Made by a program: the position numbers and the translations under genes | The notes under the pieces: model-generated | Told to the model about the DNA's origin: nothing | What the model saw: the letters and a program-made list of their open reading frames with translations, nothing else | Databases searched by the model: none | Assembly (NCBI GenBank): GCA_964505555.1 | Contig: CAZDIO010000026.1 | Coordinates: forward strand, 3,193-67,192 | DNA length: 64,000 nucleotides | Direction of reading: 5' to 3' | From: CAZDIO01 sp964505555 | Lineage (GTDB): Bacteria > Bdellovibrionota_C > UBA2361 > SZUA-149 > CAZDIO01 | Part shown: piece by piece, positions 43,078 through 52,400 of the stretch | Layout of the letters: each line of letters opens with the position of its first letter | Position numbering within the stretch: position 1 is the first letter of the stretch

Positions 43078-43282
43078 TCCACCGGAATCACTGGTTGGTG
43101 AAATCTCTCCACCTGACGAGAGACGGTTTTCGTGGCGCTGCATGCGCCTCTTTCTGAGCGCGAAGTTTGTATTTGCTGAGTAATATCAGGAATATTCAGT
43201 AAATACGGGAAGTCGCGTTTGCTAGGGTTTTAATGCTTTTCGGGAGCATTGACAGGCTTTCTCTTTTTTTCGGGAGTCTTCT

Positions 43283-43330
43283 CTCAGGTAGATTTGCGTT
43301 TTTCGCAAATGCACCTGGGAGAATGATTCC
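43283..43330. repeat. Imperfect hairpin upstream of the 43359 gene
   Basis: A segment beginning TCTCAGGTAGATTTGCG pairs with CGCAAATGCACCTGGGAGA across a 5-T loop, with a few mismatches. It lies about 30 nt before the next start codon and may be a terminator for upstream transcription or a leader structure. Confidence 0.4.
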
Positions 43331-43358
43331 ATTTACACTAACGAAAAGGAGAACCGCC

Positions 43359-43751
43359 ATGATCGATCACGCCGCCGAAATGCAAGGATTTGAGGAACTT
43401 CAGGACCGCCTCACCACCGAAGGACGAGTGCCTTCCGAGCTGTCGATTTACTTGAGTACTATGGTGCCATGCGGCACTCCAGTATTCGGGTTCGGGCTTA
43501 CGGACGGGTGCCACTCCTTCACCATCTCGCGTCTCTTTACCTCGGGCGAATATTACGTCGGAGATTCGACGGATCATATTCAGTTCGAGGATGAAGAGGT
43601 GTATGGACCGCATCCGACTGCCGAAGATGCCGTGAACGCTTTCCTTGATTGGTGGGAGAAATTCTCTTACACCATGATCGGGAACACGTTTGCGGACATC
43701 GAGCGGGAGTTGGGCCCTGCGGAGGGTGAGGATGGTTGGGAACTTAACTAA
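43359..43751 (+). CDS. Hypothetical acidic protein, 130 residues
   Basis: The start is the ATG at 43359 because AAAAGGAG lies 8 nt upstream; the frame is open further to 43233. The protein is acidic and soluble. It begins MIDHAAEMQGFEELQDRL and contains FGFGLTDGCHSFTISRLF, EYYVGDSTDHIQFEDEEVYG and the ending AFLDWWEKFSYTMIGNT plus an acidic tail. No signal peptide and no family recognised. Acidic small proteins with such composition on mobile elements are sometimes anti-defence factors, but nothing here proves it. Confidence 0.55.
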   Translation: MIDHAAEMQGFEELQDRLTTEGRVPSELSIYLSTMVPCGTPVFGFGLTDGCHSFTISRLFTSGEYYVGDSTDHIQFEDEEVYGPHPTAEDAVNAFLDWWEKFSYTMIGNTFADIERELGPAEGEDGWELN

Positions 43752-43902
43752 AAGGAGGTTTCAAACGCGACACCTGTCGCCATTTCCCCTCACAATTTAG
43801 ATTTACATAATGACGACGAGTCGTTTTATTGCCGACCGCGAAACTATTTACGAACTCAAATAATCAAATGACCTGATCCTTTCAACCATAAGAGAGGAAA
43901 TA

Positions 43903-43932
43903 GGTGCAGACGGGCGAGGCCCCGTCTGCACC
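43903..43932 (-). terminator. 12-bp stem-loop after the zinc-repeat gene
   Basis: GGTGCAGACGGG pairs perfectly with CCCGTCTGCACC across 6 nt. It lies 29 nt beyond the stop codon of the minus-strand zinc-repeat gene. There is no long T-run, so efficiency is uncertain. Confidence 0.6.
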
Positions 43933-43960
43933 CGATTTGTTCCTCTGCTGCCGGTGCGCA

Positions 43961-45400
43961 CTACTTCAGGAGACGGTAGCACGGTCCGCAAACACGTCCT
44001 TTGGTCGGCTCTTTCGGGTGAAGGTATGGCAGCCGCTTGGTCTGGGTGCACGCAACGCATTCCGCGATCGGCGCGCTCAAGTTCCGAGAACAAGTGCTGC
44101 AAATCCTCTTTCCGTCGTGAGTGCGGGGAAGACGCTTCTTCTTTCCGCACGCAGCGCAATCACCGACCGGAGGAGCGAGAGCATCCCTGCACGTCTTGCA
44201 TACTCTGCCTTTTTTCCGATCCTTCGGGTGATTAAACGGCAGTGGTTTATTCTCACCACATTCACCGCATCTCCCTTTTGGACCGGGGTTGAGCTTCTTG
44301 TAGCAAGTTACGCACACGCTCCGGCGCTTGCTCTTGGGCTTGTGCTTGTCTTTCGGGTGCTTGTGCCGCAGTCGCTTTTTCTTGCGACATACGGAGCATC
44401 TACCCAAAGGAGGCTTCAGCCGCTGATAGCAAGCCCTGCAAATCCTGCCCTTGCTCTTGTCCTGAGGATGGTAGAGCGGAAGCAGCTTCTCCTCGCTGCA
44501 CTCAGCACACTGACCGAAAGGAGTGGTAAGAAGCATGTAGCAGTCCTGACATACTCTTCCCTTTTCCTCATGGTCAGGCTCAGCTGGCGGTGAGACGCCG
44601 TTTGCTTGTGCTCTCTCCACCTCTGTCGCGTTGTCGGGATGATTGTAACTGAGCCGCTTCTCTTCGCCGCACTCAGCACATTCACCCACTGGCGGCGCAA
44701 GCCGCCAGTAGCAGGCGTGACAGACCTTTCCCAGGCTCGGTTCTTGAGGGTGATGGTTCGTTAGCTGCTTCTCGAAACCACACCCTGGACAGATGCCAAC
44801 CGCATATGCGAGGTCCTTGTAGCATCCCTCGCAAACGCGGCCCAAGTCCGCGTCATCCGGATGGTTGTAGGGGAGGAGCTTCTCTTCCTTGCAAGCAGCG
44901 CATCGAGCTTTGGGAGCCCGAAGATGCTTGTTACACACCCTGCAAATCCTTCCCTTCGCTGGGTCGGTGGGGTGTATATTCGGAAGTCGCCTTGTCTTGC
45001 CGCACCCCGTGCACCTGCCAACAGGCGTTATTAGCAGCTCGTAACAGTCTTTACATATCCTCCCCTTCTTTTCATCTTCAGGATGAAAATTAGGAAGGGA
45101 TTTTTCCTTGCCGCACTCAGCACATTCGCCCACCGGCGGCGCAAGCCGGGCGTAACACGCGTTACAGACTCTTCCCTTGCCTTCCTCAAGCGGATGATTG
45201 TACGGAAGCGACCTTGTCTTGCCGCATTCGCCGCATTCTGCCACCGGAGACCCCAGTTTGGTCCGACAGGAATCGCAGACCCTTCCCAATTCGGGGTCTT
45301 GGGGATGGAAGTAAGGGAGTTCTCGCTTGTTGCCACAAGCAACACAGATTCCAATCGGGATGGCGGCCTTCAAGGCGCCGCCGGAATTGTTAGCGCACAT
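43961..45400 (-). CDS. Protein of 12 tandem CxxC-H-CxxC zinc-finger units
   Basis: The 479-residue protein consists almost entirely of 12 units with a period of 37 residues (111 bp). The consensus is CxxCGxxKxLPxxHPxDxx, then KGRVCxxCYxxLxPPVGx. Each unit has two CxxC knuckles and, in between, a His usually followed by Pro, which fits one zinc per unit in a treble-clef or zinc-ribbon fold. Unit 7 has a 20-residue insertion and unit 11 is shortened and loses HP to HD. Only 17 residues precede the array and nothing follows it. The spacing recalls endonuclease VII/HNH zinc centres, but catalytic residues are absent. AGGAGG lies 5 nt before the ATG. Likely a nucleic-acid or protein scaffold; I know of no described function. 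Confidence 0.85.
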   Translation of the reverse strand: MCANNSGGALKAAIPIGICVACGNKRELPYFHPQDPELGRVCDSCRTKLGSPVAECGECGKTRSLPYNHPLEEGKGRVCNACYARLAPPVGECAECGKEKSLPNFHPEDEKKGRICKDCYELLITPVGRCTGCGKTRRLPNIHPTDPAKGRICRVCNKHLRAPKARCAACKEEKLLPYNHPDDADLGRVCEGCYKDLAYAVGICPGCGFEKQLTNHHPQEPSLGKVCHACYWRLAPPVGECAECGEEKRLSYNHPDNATEVERAQANGVSPPAEPDHEEKGRVCQDCYMLLTTPFGQCAECSEEKLLPLYHPQDKSKGRICRACYQRLKPPLGRCSVCRKKKRLRHKHPKDKHKPKSKRRSVCVTCYKKLNPGPKGRCGECGENKPLPFNHPKDRKKGRVCKTCRDALAPPVGDCAACGKKKRLPRTHDGKRICSTCSRNLSAPIAECVACTQTKRLPYLHPKEPTKGRVCGPCYRLLK

Positions 45401-45615
45401 GAAAACCTCCTTTTTCTAGAACTCTTTTGGATCAGGTCACCGTCGCAAGGCGCAAACGCCCACCAACGATGACCTTCAGTCACTTCTACCCACGTTTGGA
45501 CCAGTTAAGATAATGATCTGGCCTTTGAAAATTACTCGTCACAATATCGAAGGGTCGCTGCCACTGTGTGCAACAACCCTCGATGGGAATTTCCGCCGGG
45601 TGCGGAATTGCCCAA
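45401..45615. other. Intergenic between parB and the zinc-repeat gene
   Basis: It should hold the zinc-repeat promoter. TTCCGC and GCGGAA around 45591-45608 could form a weak terminator for parB. GGATCAGGTCA at 45429-45439 is an exact inverted copy of 43869-43879 on the other side of the zinc-repeat gene. Confidence 0.35.
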
Positions 45616-46695
45616 TTACCTTGCCGGTCGTTCAAGCAACGGAGCGATCGCTCGCTTTGTGGTGACGTTCAGTCCGTTGACAAGAGCGATCACATCCGAT
45701 TGGATGAGTTGCTCCGGATGCCGAAACAACGGGATGAGCTGAGTCACGATCAGCAATCCCACGTTTCGAAGCAGGTCGTCGGCCGCTGCTTGCAGATTCC
45801 CACTTGCCCGTTGGAGCCCGTTCATCAGATCAAGCACTTCCGCAATTCCGACTTTGGCGTCGGCAGAAGTACCCTGACCAGTCACGGAGAAGTAGTCCCG
45901 AACTGATTCTCCGAGCACGTGAGCATGAACTGCGATGACTCCTTCAGCGTCGAGGCGTTTGTTTGAATTCAACGTGACGTGAACGCCTCGCCGCACGCTA
46001 TAATGCTTAAGCGTGCGGTGCTTTTGGCCATCGCGCGGACGACGTTGCGGGTCGGCTTCGCGCTTTGCCCGCCGGACCATCGCCCGGATCGCCCGAAGCG
46101 TGGGCTCGTCCTGCTCAATGCTCTCGGCAACGCGGGTCTGAAGCTCCGCATCGCCAAGCTCCGTGAGCAGATAGGCCGCTTGAGTCGAGAGCTGCCCAGC
46201 TTCGAGCTTCTTGATCAACGGCTCGGGCAGCGCAAGGAGTGACAGCGGGCGCGTCACTGACGTCCGTTTGACCCGCAGTTGCTGAGCCAAATCATTGGCG
46301 CTGCAACGTTTGAGGTCCATCAGACGCTTGTAGGAACGTGCCCGTTCGAGCGCCGACAAACCTACCGAATGCAGATCATCGATGAGCTGCTCGGTGAGGA
46401 GTTCGTCGGGGGCGAACGGTCCATCGTTCACGATACAAGTGAGCGATTCGATTTCGGCGAGGCAAGCAGCGCGCCATCGGCGTTCGCCGCCGACAACAAA
46501 AAATGTCTGCTCATCGCCAACTTCATCGCTTGGTCGCACACGCAGCGGATATTTCAATCCATGAGCCTTCAGACTCTCCGCTAGATTCTGAAGTTCACCC
46601 TCATCGAAGACTTGACGCGGTTGCGTCGGATCGGGCTTAATGAGCCGTACTTCGATGTCCTGCACTTGCGTGCTGTCAATCAGACCAGTAGTCAT
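45616..46695 (-). CDS. parB: ParB-family partition protein
   Basis: The 359-residue protein has the ParB N-terminal CTPase domain (VRLIKPDPTQPRQVFDEGEL, LKAHGLKYPLRVRP, GERRWRAACLAEI, about 16-80, with the GERRWRA motif) and a central HTH (LSALERARSYKRLMDL, SANDLAQQLRVKRTSVTRPL). A longer C-terminal part follows. It loads at parS-like sites and slides on DNA. No parA gene is present in the window, so it may act as an ICE-specific ParB-like regulator or use a ParA encoded elsewhere. GGGAGA precedes the ATG. Two strong inverted repeats lie 57-143 nt upstream. Confidence 0.9.
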   Translation of the reverse strand: MTTGLIDSTQVQDIEVRLIKPDPTQPRQVFDEGELQNLAESLKAHGLKYPLRVRPSDEVGDEQTFFVVGGERRWRAACLAEIESLTCIVNDGPFAPDELLTEQLIDDLHSVGLSALERARSYKRLMDLKRCSANDLAQQLRVKRTSVTRPLSLLALPEPLIKKLEAGQLSTQAAYLLTELGDAELQTRVAESIEQDEPTLRAIRAMVRRAKREADPQRRPRDGQKHRTLKHYSVRRGVHVTLNSNKRLDAEGVIAVHAHVLGESVRDYFSVTGQGTSADAKVGIAEVLDLMNGLQRASGNLQAAADDLLRNVGLLIVTQLIPLFRHPEQLIQSDVIALVNGLNVTTKRAIAPLLERPAR

Positions 46696-47268
46696 TGGGA
46701 ATCTCCCGTCAAAGAAACCTGATGGTTGGAAGCGAACACCGCTTCTCTTTCCGTATAAGCGGCAGGCGGAACCCGCGGCTTATACGTCCATCGCCGTTCT
46801 TCACCTGAACAACTCCATGTGCTCAAGTGAAGAACGGCTGAATGCAAACCTTCAACAGTAGCAGCTGCCCCTTTCAGAGGTGAACTGAACGGGACAGCAT
46901 GTTTTACTCATCTTCATTTTTGAGCAAACGCCAAAACAAGTTAGATCTTGTTTACTCATTCCAAAGAACAACGTGGTAGGACGATCTAAGGACAGTATCA
47001 TAGCGAAAGAGTAATTACCACAGCGCCCAATGCGGTTTTTATAAACGCCTAATATCACTCCCCTTTAAAAATTCTTTAAACTATCATATAATTACTAACC
47101 ATTCGTGGCACTTCGCCCTTTCCCATATGGGGCTTCTCGCCCCAATTTAGGCAAGATGTGTAGAAGTAACTCCCTGTTTTCCTTTCGATTTTTTCATTTT
47201 CAAAGTTGGTATGGCGGTTGCTCTAAGAATGCTTAGAGGATGCCGCTGATTAGTAACGCAGCCTATCC
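46696..47268. other. Divergent promoter region of parB and the sigma-54 activator
   Basis: No gene supported. Two consecutive hairpins are present: CGTATAAGC (46752-46760) with GCTTATACG (46778-46786), and GCCGTTCTTCAC (46793-46804) with its perfect complement (46827-46838). Further right, GTTTTACTCAT and GTTTACTCATT recur near 46902 and 46949. TATAAT at 47087-47092 is a possible -10 box for the activator gene. Confidence 0.5.
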
Positions 47269-47283
47269 ATGGAGATGTATCAA

Positions 47284-48660
47284 ATGGATAATGAAAAAGC
47301 GCATGTACTATTTATTGATGACGAGGAAACCTTCACACGACAACTTATTCGATCAGCAGCGCTGCGACGCTCTGCGTTCGAATGCCATTCAGCCAACAAC
47401 GAAACCCAAGCCATTCAGGTCGCGGAGCGTATCAAACCGGACGTGATCGTGCTTGACTTGGGTCTCAGTGGCGGCCCTGAAAGTGGATTGTCGCTTATCC
47501 CGAAACTTTTCGAAGTGACAGATTGTGCGCGATTACTTGTTCTCACCGGACACGGTGACGCGGAATGGGGAATCCGTTCCATCAATGCTGGAGCAGCAAG
47601 CTTTGTTCCCAAACCAGTGGACTTCGACCATCTCGCAGCACTCATTGATGACGGGATAAACGTTGCTCGGCTAATGCGAGCGACCAGAGGGAAAAACAGC
47701 GAGTTACTTGCTGGCATCGCCGCACTTGGGCTTACCACCCAGAGTGAAAAAATGCTTAAGGCGCTGGAACAAGTTGCCTTCGCTGCTGCGACACCACAAC
47801 CGGTGCTGCTGTGTGGTGAAACGGGAGTTGGAAAGGGTCTTGTTGCTCAGGCAATCCACAAGGCAAGTAAGCGACGCAGCCGACCTTTCGTGCGTATGCA
47901 GCCGAGCTTTGCTTCGCATGATCTTATTATGAGCGAACTCTTTGGCCACATGCGGGGATCATTTACCGGTGCAAGCGACTCCCGGACTGGTCTTATCGAA
48001 GAAGCTCATGGCGGAACTTTGTTTCTGGACGAGATCGACACTCTTCCGCAACAAACTCAAATAGCTCTCCTTGAAGTCCTTCAGGAGAAGGAGTTCAAGC
48101 GAATGGGGTCCAACAGAACAATAAAGTCAGATTTCCGGCTCATCTCTGCAACAAACCTTCCGTTTGAATCACTGTTAGAGGGTTCACGACTGCGGATGGA
48201 CTTCTACCATCGAATCGCCCACACGGTCATTCATATTCCCCCTCTTCGTGAACGAAGAGCCGACATCCCGCAACTTGCTCAGGACTACGTGAGCAAGCTT
48301 GCTTCAGAGGATGAATGCAGCGTGGTGTACGGGCTAACGCACGAGGCATGCTCTTGGCTAGCTGCACAACCCTGGCCCGGAAACGTTCGAGAATTACACG
48401 CAATGGTAGAGCGCGGCTATTCACAAGCGCATTACTTTGCCCGTCGTTCAATTCGAGTCTCCGATTTCCAAGCGCCACCACCTCCCAAATTCGAAAACGG
48501 AGGAACATCACTCTCCGAACAGTTGCATATATACGAGCTAACCATCGTGAGTTCTGTGTTTGCGAAGACCGGGCACAATTACACGGAAACTGCAAAAGCT
48601 TTGGGAATCGATCGGAAACGGCTTAAGAGAATACTCGCGAGGACGGAATGTCATTTGTGA
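47284..48660 (+). CDS. Sigma-54-dependent response regulator (NtrC family)
   Basis: The protein (458 residues from the ATG at 47284, with GGAG upstream; the frame opens at 47269) has a receiver domain (VLFIDDEETFTRQL, VIVLDLGLSGGPESG with the phospho-acceptor Asp, LTGHGDAEW, KPVDF), an AAA+ domain (Walker A GETGVGKG, the sigma-54-contact GSFTGA loop, Walker B GGTLFLDEID, IPPLRERRADIPQLA) and a C-terminal Fis-type HTH (YTETAKALGIDRKRLKRILA). It activates sigma-54 RNA polymerase when phosphorylated. No partner histidine kinase gene is in the window. It overlaps the next small gene by 13 nt. Confidence 0.92.
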   Translation: MDNEKAHVLFIDDEETFTRQLIRSAALRRSAFECHSANNETQAIQVAERIKPDVIVLDLGLSGGPESGLSLIPKLFEVTDCARLLVLTGHGDAEWGIRSINAGAASFVPKPVDFDHLAALIDDGINVARLMRATRGKNSELLAGIAALGLTTQSEKMLKALEQVAFAAATPQPVLLCGETGVGKGLVAQAIHKASKRRSRPFVRMQPSFASHDLIMSELFGHMRGSFTGASDSRTGLIEEAHGGTLFLDEIDTLPQQTQIALLEVLQEKEFKRMGSNRTIKSDFRLISATNLPFESLLEGSRLRMDFYHRIAHTVIHIPPLRERRADIPQLAQDYVSKLASEDECSVVYGLTHEACSWLAAQPWPGNVRELHAMVERGYSQAHYFARRSIRVSDFQAPPPPKFENGGTSLSEQLHIYELTIVSSVFAKTGHNYTETAKALGIDRKRLKRILARTECHL

Positions 48661-48863
48661 AACAGTTTGTAGACAGCGGATTGTCTGAGGATAATCGCTG
48701 TCTTGTCACCGAACTGGAAAGGCTGTTGCAAAACGATTCAACTAATCGTAGCGCAGCAGCTTTTGTGCTCACGCTGGTGGCAGAAGGCCGTATTACTGCT
48801 GAATCGGCGCGATCAATTTATGGCGAAGCAATATGCCGCGTATACTTTCGCGATAAGAAATGA
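48648..48863 (+). CDS. Small hypothetical protein, 71 residues
   Basis: The ATG at 48648 lies inside the end of the sigma-54 activator gene (13-nt overlap), which favours coupled translation. The product is soluble, with SGLSEDNRCLVTELERLLQN and SAAAFVLTLVAEGRITAESA suggesting two or three helices. I recognise no family. It sits between the activator and the MshEN-like gene, 9 nt before the latter, so the three probably form one operon. Confidence 0.5.
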   Translation: MSFVKQFVDSGLSEDNRCLVTELERLLQNDSTNRSAAAFVLTLVAEGRITAESARSIYGEAICRVYFRDKK

Positions 48864-48872
48864 GCAAGATCA

Positions 48873-49421
48873 ATGTTTAGATTTCCAAAACGACGGATCC
48901 TCTCTCTCGAAGAAGCATTGTCCGTTGTAACTTCAAAAAGTGTCGTGAAACGCGCGCTCCAGAGCGAAGATGGAGACGCGCGTCACCTACTCTACCTAGT
49001 CGCACGCGAATCGGGACGAGACGAAGAAACAGTGCTTCGAGATGTTGCGGACGTTCTTAATATGGAGTGCATAGTAAACATATGCGCTCCTAATGCGGAA
49101 CAAATAGACATGACTGGCTACACTATCGCTTTTTTAAAAACCATCTGCGCGATTCCTCAGCCGTCATCGCCCATATACAAACTCGCTGTTTCCAATCCAG
49201 CAAAAATAGACTTTGCGCACTTCCAATCACTTGGCATTACCATCGCTCTAGCCAGCTCTACGAAAATTGACAGCGCATGGACAAACTATTTGGCCAATTC
49301 AATGGAGCAAAGCGAAGGAACTCTTTTCCACGAATATCGCGAGCATACAAAACTCATTCAACATAAGGAGTGCCGTACTCGTGGCGAAATTCTTTTTCCC
49401 ATCCAGCATCACAGGAATTGA
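48873..49421 (+). CDS. Stand-alone MshEN/GspE-N-like domain protein
   Basis: The 182-residue protein lacks an ATPase domain but resembles the N-terminal domain of GspE/PilB-type secretion ATPases: RDEETVLRDVADVLNMECIV, then TIAFLKTICAIPQPSSPIYK, LAVSNPAKIDFAHFQSLGIT and ALASSTKIDSAWTNYL. The usual pattern is a short degenerate L-G-x-P-x-V-D, a P-x-P switch, L-x-V-A-x-x-N/D-P, and a final helix. Some MshEN domains bind c-di-GMP; key RLxxx residues are not obvious here. Being coupled to a sigma-54 activator suggests a role in regulation. The domain call is tentative. Confidence 0.5.
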   Translation: MFRFPKRRILSLEEALSVVTSKSVVKRALQSEDGDARHLLYLVARESGRDEETVLRDVADVLNMECIVNICAPNAEQIDMTGYTIAFLKTICAIPQPSSPIYKLAVSNPAKIDFAHFQSLGITIALASSTKIDSAWTNYLANSMEQSEGTLFHEYREHTKLIQHKECRTRGEILFPIQHHRN

Positions 49422-49473
49422 ATGTTGAGAGTAGATTTTTGATTTCATCAAAGCTCATATTCTTTAAGACCAC

Positions 49474-52400
49474 TTAGGCGGACGAAAGCGCTTCCCTTAC
49501 TGCTTCGAGGTTTCGGCAACGGGTTTTCTCAATATCAAGAAGATCCACCGGCCCGACATGGAATTTACGAAGCAACTCAGAAACCTGAGCAGCTTCTTTC
49601 AATTCTATTTCGTCACGTTTTGCCGACGCCTTAGCATCACCATCGAAGCGTGCGTTGGTAAACGCAACTAACGCTGGATTGCGCTTCTTTAGATTTGAAC
49701 TAAAGAGTTTTGCCCGATAATATTCAACTCCATCAATTAAATCTCTGATAGCGTCAGATCCAACTTGAATGCCACCTGAATACTTGCACTGCACAAGAAT
49801 CAGCTCTTTAAGATTGATAGCGATGAGATCAACCCCCATGTCCCCGGCCAATGGAGTCAGAACAATGGAATATCCCTGCCTGGCAAAAAGGGTCGCTATA
49901 AGCGCCTCGAACTGATGGCCAGAGAATCCTCTTGTAGAATCGACCGAATTGAATCGAGCAACAGGTGCTGTGCTAATCTTTGTAGGTGGCTCGTCACCGA
50001 AGGAATCGATAATCTCTTGTTCAGATACCACACCACGGTTGGAAGGAACCAGAAAATCTCGCGCAACTTTTTTCTTCTCTGAAAGAAGACTGTCTAATTT
50101 CTCATCAAATGATTTGAACTGCTTGAGCGGATCAACGGATATGGGATAGTAAACGATGACGTCTTTCCGTTGCCCTATTCGATACGCTCGATCTGTTGCC
50201 TGTGCTTCCTTTGCAGGGTTCCACCATCGGCTATAATGAATAACATGATTCGCCGCTGTAATAGTTAAACCAACACCAGCCACCCGAGGAGAAAGAACAA
50301 TCAAGTTAAAACCCTTTTTGCTGGAAAAATCCGCAATGGTCTGTTTTCTATTCTCACGTTGAACAAAACGTTCGGAATCAGCAGCCCCATTGATAACATC
50401 AATTTTAAGATTGAAATAAGCACCTAAAACTTCCGCTAGAATCACTTGCATAGCCTGAAAGTCGGCGAAGATAAGAGCTTTCTCTCCGGCCTTCTTAACT
50501 TCCTCAATGATAGAGATCACCGACTGAAGTTTATTCGAGGCTTTAATGTAAACATTAGGGTCATCAATGGGCTTCAAGCCTTCCAGCAAACTAGGATGCA
50601 TATAGAGTTTTTTTAAAGAGGAAAGAAGACTCAAGTGATGCGCTTGATCCTTCGACTCTCGGAGATGTTTGATCAACTGAACATGGAATTCTCTTTGCTC
50701 AACTGTCAAAGGACTTTCGATACGCTTCTCAATTTTGCGGGGCAAGTCAGTAAGCTCTTGCTCCTTTTCTCGTCGAAGAATGAAAGCGTCCTGATGGTCA
50801 TATCGAAGACACCCACGAAGTTCACTTGTAAGCGCTCCTCGCTGTTCTTCGGTGAGTTCATCCAAATCCCTCTCATATCGGGTCGAGAAGTCCTTACTTG
50901 ATCCCAAAAGCGTACCCGGTTGAAAGTAATCTACTAAGTTCCAAAGATCGAGGAGACGATTTTCGACTGGGGTTCCTGTGGATACTATTTTGAAAACTGC
51001 TTTTAATGCCTTTAGCGCATCTGACCTCGCATTTTGTTCCTTAAACTCCTGCGCCTCATCTGTTACGATTATCGACCACGGAATACGACCAAACGAATGC
51101 TGATAATTCTTGATAGTGTCATAGTTGGTGATAATGATCCGATGCTCACGAAGTGCAGCCACATCTAACCTCGGAACACCCAACTGAATCTCACGCCCCT
51201 TCTCAGCAGGGATTAGGAATCGCCGAAGCCCTTTATCATGAAGAACTAAGAGAGGTTCAAATACATCATTCGCAAAGTATCTCTCAGCTTCCTCTTTCCA
51301 ATTCTCCAGTAATATCAAAGGAGCAACGATTAAGATCGGCTCCCAGGGGCCCGTAGACGCACCTAGAGCATCGCTGTATCCATCTTCTACGCACCAAGCT
51401 AGAAAAGTCAGGATCTGCAGAGTCTTTCCAAGACCCATATCGTCGGCTAAAAGACAACCACGACGAATATCTCTGTTCCGAAAGAGATTTTGCAGCCAAC
51501 ATATGCCACGTTTTTGATGTTCCTTGAGAATCAGAGGCTGTTCGATTCCAATCTGATCCCGAAAGGTTTTCCGTAAAGCACGAGGGAGGACAACTTCTCC
51601 CGAGTAGGTAGGCAATGTTTCAACTAGGCCACCCTCCTGATATTCGGAAGCCTCTTCATTCGCATAAATTAGAAGATACTTCGACTTTTTTAACGAAGTT
51701 GTTGGAGATGCCTTTCCTGAGAATGGCATGATAATTCCAGTGACAACTTGCTGAATCTCATCGAGACCGCCAGTTAAGACATCATCGATAAGTATCTTGT
51801 GTCCTTTGTAGTCTATGGTTGATTTTCCTTCCTTGACCGCTTCTTGGACTACGTGGACAAGTTCAACGATTTCCTGCTCTTTGGTCAGAGGGATGATGCG
51901 CTCCTCATCGTTCACTTCAATTCTTATCCCACAGGAAACGTTAGCGTCACCTAAGCTCGCAGAATCTCCCCAGTCTCGACTTAAACGGCTCAAGAATATT
52001 CTTGCCCGTAAAGGAGGATCGCCGATACCTCGAACTCTTGGGCCAAAGACACTTAGATCCACAACATTTCGATCTGTGCCGTCACTTAGACAGCTCATTA
52101 CATCAGCGAGTATTCTTTCTTTGGTCTCTCCACCAACGTGACGTACTTTTTGAATATCACGAAGGACAGATATTATCTTTTCAGAAAGGACAACCCTCAA
52201 CCGCCTGTTATTAGGCAAGCTAAGGTCATAAACCGGTTGAACTTCACTAAATTGAAGAAAGGCGCGTTCCATTTCACGGTCTGGGACTCCCTCAAATCGT
52301 GGAACGAGAGAGAGAAGTCCCGCAGTATCAAAACTTACGTCTATCTGCACCTTTTGCGGAAGCATTACCTCTTCCGACTGAAGGTAATTGTCTAGCTCAA

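Noticed and set aside
43809..43862. A 17-codon reading MTTSRFIADRETIYELK after a good RBS-like AGGAGG
   Set aside because: The RBS is too far upstream (about 50 nt) and the product is very short; it may be a remnant, but the evidence is thin.
43904..44593. A 229-residue plus-strand frame opposite the zinc-repeat gene
   Set aside because: It is the antisense shadow of the Cys/Pro-rich repeats and has no RBS.
43961..45400. A regular 111-bp periodicity that could suggest a CRISPR-like or satellite array
   Set aside because: The repeats are in one long open frame with conserved Cys/His codons and variable third positions; there are no constant direct repeats with unique spacers.
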